A DNA stretch of 8,025 nucleotides from positions 1 to 8,025 of the forward strand of contig JAJFHW010000089.1 in NCBI GenBank assembly GCA_021775385.1, written 5' to 3'. Of the stretch, positions 7,182-8,025 are shown piece by piece. The notes under the pieces were generated by a model that did not search any database, was not told the origin of the DNA, and saw nothing but the letters and a program-made list of their open reading frames with translations. The DNA comes from Hyphomicrobiales bacterium (lineage in GTDB: Bacteria; Pseudomonadota; Alphaproteobacteria; Rhizobiales; HXMU1428-3). Each line of letters starts with the position of its first letter. Position 1 is the stretch's first letter. A program made the position numbers and the translations under genes.

Positions 7182-7210
7182 TTTATCCCAAATGATGATT
7201 TTAGTGTCCA
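7182..7210 (-). promoter_or_regulatory. Candidate promoter of the MaoC-family gene
   Basis: On the minus strand TGGACA (7210-7205, 5 of 6 to TTGACA) and GATAAA (7187-7182, 4 of 6 to TATAAT) are separated by 17 bases. Transcription would start near 7176 and leave about 90 untranslated bases. The match is reasonable, but the whole stretch is AT-rich, so chance similarity is likely enough to keep confidence low. Confidence 0.35.
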
Positions 7211-7360
7211 AATAGAGCCTAAATAGAGAAAAAAAATTCATCAAACCCATTAATTCAGCGCAAAAATTCAAAAAAAACTAATCACTATTAATTTTTTTTA
7301 CAGTATTCCCCCGGCTATTAACCTAATTTTTAGTACCTCTAGTTATTGTGTAAATCTGAT

Positions 7361-7445
7361 TGTTGGGCATTGGCAGGTCTTTGCTCACTTAATTTTGTAA
7401 AAGTGGCCCAATAGGGCGCGTTGCGTAACTGGCAGGGAAACCTGC
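7361..7445 (+). promoter_or_regulatory. Possible structured 5' leader of cheY
   Basis: On the plus strand TGTTGGGC (7361-7368) pairs with GCCCAATA (7406-7413), one G-U pair. It encloses GGCA 7372-7375 / TGCT 7382-7385 and CACTT 7386-7390 / AAGTG 7401-7405, which would make a tightly packed three-way junction. A second hairpin, GCAGG-GAAA-CCTGC (7432-7445), has a GNRA loop and ends six bases before the AGGGG that precedes the start region. The fold is drawn by hand; no known riboswitch consensus was recognised. Confidence 0.35.
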
Positions 7446-7470
7446 TCTAATAGGGGAAATGGAGAGCGTA

Positions 7471-7854
7471 ATGGCTATTGATCTTTCAATGCCAGTTCTG
7501 GTGGTTGATGATTATAAAACTATGATCCGCATCATTCGGAATCTGCTAAAACAACTTGGGTTTAGCGACATCGATGATGCTGCTGACGGAACTGAAGCAT
7601 TAGCGAAAATGCAACAAAGACAGTATGGCTTGGTCATCTCAGACTGGAATATGGAGCCAATGACTGGTTATGAACTTCTAAAAGAAGTTCGTTCAGATGA
7701 AAACCTAATGAAAACACCTTTCATTATGGTGACAGCTGAATCTAAAACTGAGAACGTAATTGCTGCGAAAAAAGCAGGTGTGAACAATTATATTGTGAAG
7801 CCGTTTAATGCAGCAACTCTCAGCACCAAAATTAACGCGGTTTTCGGCGAATAA
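7471..7854 (+). CDS. cheY: CheY-type single-domain chemotaxis response regulator
   Basis: The 127-residue protein is a lone receiver domain with no output domain. Phosphorylated by CheA, such proteins bind the flagellar switch (FliM) or act as phosphate sinks. Key residues are all present: Asp13 and Asp14 (VVDD), phospho-acceptor Asp58 in SDWNMEPMTG, Thr88 (VTAES), Tyr107 and Lys110 (NYIVKPF). The DWN-M-P-M-G-ELL block and the switch Tyr point to CheY rather than DivK or CpdR. ATG 7471 is chosen because GGAG lies six bases upstream; ATG 7459 is too close to its AGGGG and would add four residues. Neighbours give no che cluster on this side, and the next gene is cut. Alphaproteobacteria often have several CheY paralogues, and which one this is cannot be decided. 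Confidence 0.92.
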   Translation: MAIDLSMPVLVVDDYKTMIRIIRNLLKQLGFSDIDDAADGTEALAKMQQRQYGLVISDWNMEPMTGYELLKEVRSDENLMKTPFIMVTAESKTENVIAAKKAGVNNYIVKPFNAATLSTKINAVFGE

Positions 7855-7855
7855 T

Positions 7856-7905
7856 AAATTCAAGGAAATGAAGGCCGGCAATTAAAGGCCTCATTTCCTT
7901 AATTT
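7856..7905 (+). terminator. Long hairpin after cheY, probable terminator or attenuator
   Basis: AAATT-C-AAGGAAATG-A-AGGCC pairs with GGCCT-CATTTCCTT-AATTT around a ten-base loop (7877-7886), giving about 19 base pairs interrupted by two single-base bulges (7861, 7871). It begins two bases after the cheY stop. The flank is T-rich (TTAATTTAT) but lacks a clean T-run, so it may terminate partially or protect the cheY mRNA 3' end. The following gene starts 37 bases further on. Confidence 0.55.
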
Positions 7906-7941
7906 ATCTGCATTTGTATTTAGTAGCAGGAGTAAACTAAC

Positions 7942-8025
7942 ATGGCCAAAGCCAGCCAAGCCGTACCTAAACTTAGGTGCGAAACATTAGGTAATGAGCT
8001 CTCGAATGTTGAAAAAGATGAGGCG
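7942..8025 (+). CDS. Unrecognised protein, first 28 residues only, runs off the right edge
   Basis: ATG 7942 is preceded by AGGAG (7928-7932) at nine bases, a strong ribosome binding site, and the frame stays open to the end. The visible peptide begins MAKASQAVPKLRCETLGN, is polar and charged, and shows no signal peptide or membrane segment. I do not recognise a family from so little. Its place directly after cheY makes a chemotaxis partner, for example a CheZ-like phosphatase, a reasonable guess, but no residue seen here supports that. Confidence 0.6.
   Translation, partial: MAKASQAVPKLRCETLGNELSNVEKDEA

Larger units (their letters stand above)
7088..7470. other. Divergent maoC/cheY intergenic region
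   Basis: There is no gene in this stretch. The left part (7145-7320) is very AT-rich with several A and T runs and probably contains both divergent promoters. It includes the direct repeat AAATAGAG at 7210-7217 and 7221-7228, eleven bases apart. The right part (7361-7467) is richer in G and C and holds the foldable cheY leader. I could not place a convincing promoter for cheY. Confidence 0.6.

Noticed and set aside
7371..7386. Sigma-54-like promoter TGGCAG...TTGC before cheY
   Set aside because: The GG-to-GC distance is one base shorter than the strict sigma-54 spacing, and the second similar copy at 7430 is one base longer, so neither is called as a promoter.
7430..7450. Cyclic-di-GMP (GEMM) riboswitch suggested by the GGCAGGGAAACC segment
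   Set aside because: Only a few bases resemble that consensus and the second conserved helix and tetraloop receptor are missing.

Overview
This is an ordinary housekeeping segment of an alphaproteobacterial chromosome, most likely from the Hyphomicrobiales (Rhizobiales) or a close relative. The reasons are the gene order maoC-like / ribF / ileS / lspA / small lipoprotein / M16 peptidase, the bifunctional RibF, the style of the LspA and IleS motifs, and a stand-alone CheY of alphaproteobacterial type. The DNA is AT-leaning for that group, and the non-coding gaps are very AT-rich. Nothing looks like a prophage, transposon, CRISPR array or tRNA/rRNA gene.

Layout. On the minus strand, from right to left: a MaoC-family hot-dog hydratase (6650-7087), a short intrinsic terminator (6516-6538), ribF (5473-6465), a GC-rich hairpin-dense spacer (5319-5450), ileS (2155-5106), lspA (1559-2101), a small lipoprotein (885-1376) with its own probable promoter, and the N-terminal two-thirds or so of the first domain region of a secreted M16 zinc peptidase that runs off the left edge (1-725). 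On the plus strand at the right end: cheY (7471-7854), a long hairpin (7856-7905), and the first 28 codons of an unrecognised gene (7942-8025).

How the genes relate. RibF makes FMN and FAD. IleS charges tRNA-Ile. LspA removes the signal peptides of lipoproteins, and the next gene encodes a lipoprotein that would be its substrate. That lipoprotein carries a weak proline-rich match to the BamC/BamF-type motif, so an outer-membrane assembly role is possible but unproven. The M16 peptidase has a signal peptide and probably acts in the periplasm. CheY belongs to chemotaxis and marks a divergent, separately controlled unit, implying a motile cell.

The parts not explained by ordinary genes are non-coding. 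One is a cluster of at least five perfect or near-perfect hairpins between ribF and ileS, much more GC-rich than its surroundings. The other is a compactly foldable leader upstream of cheY, with a possible three-way junction, competing stems, and a stem that could hide the cheY ribosome binding site. Both were found by eye and need comparative folding.
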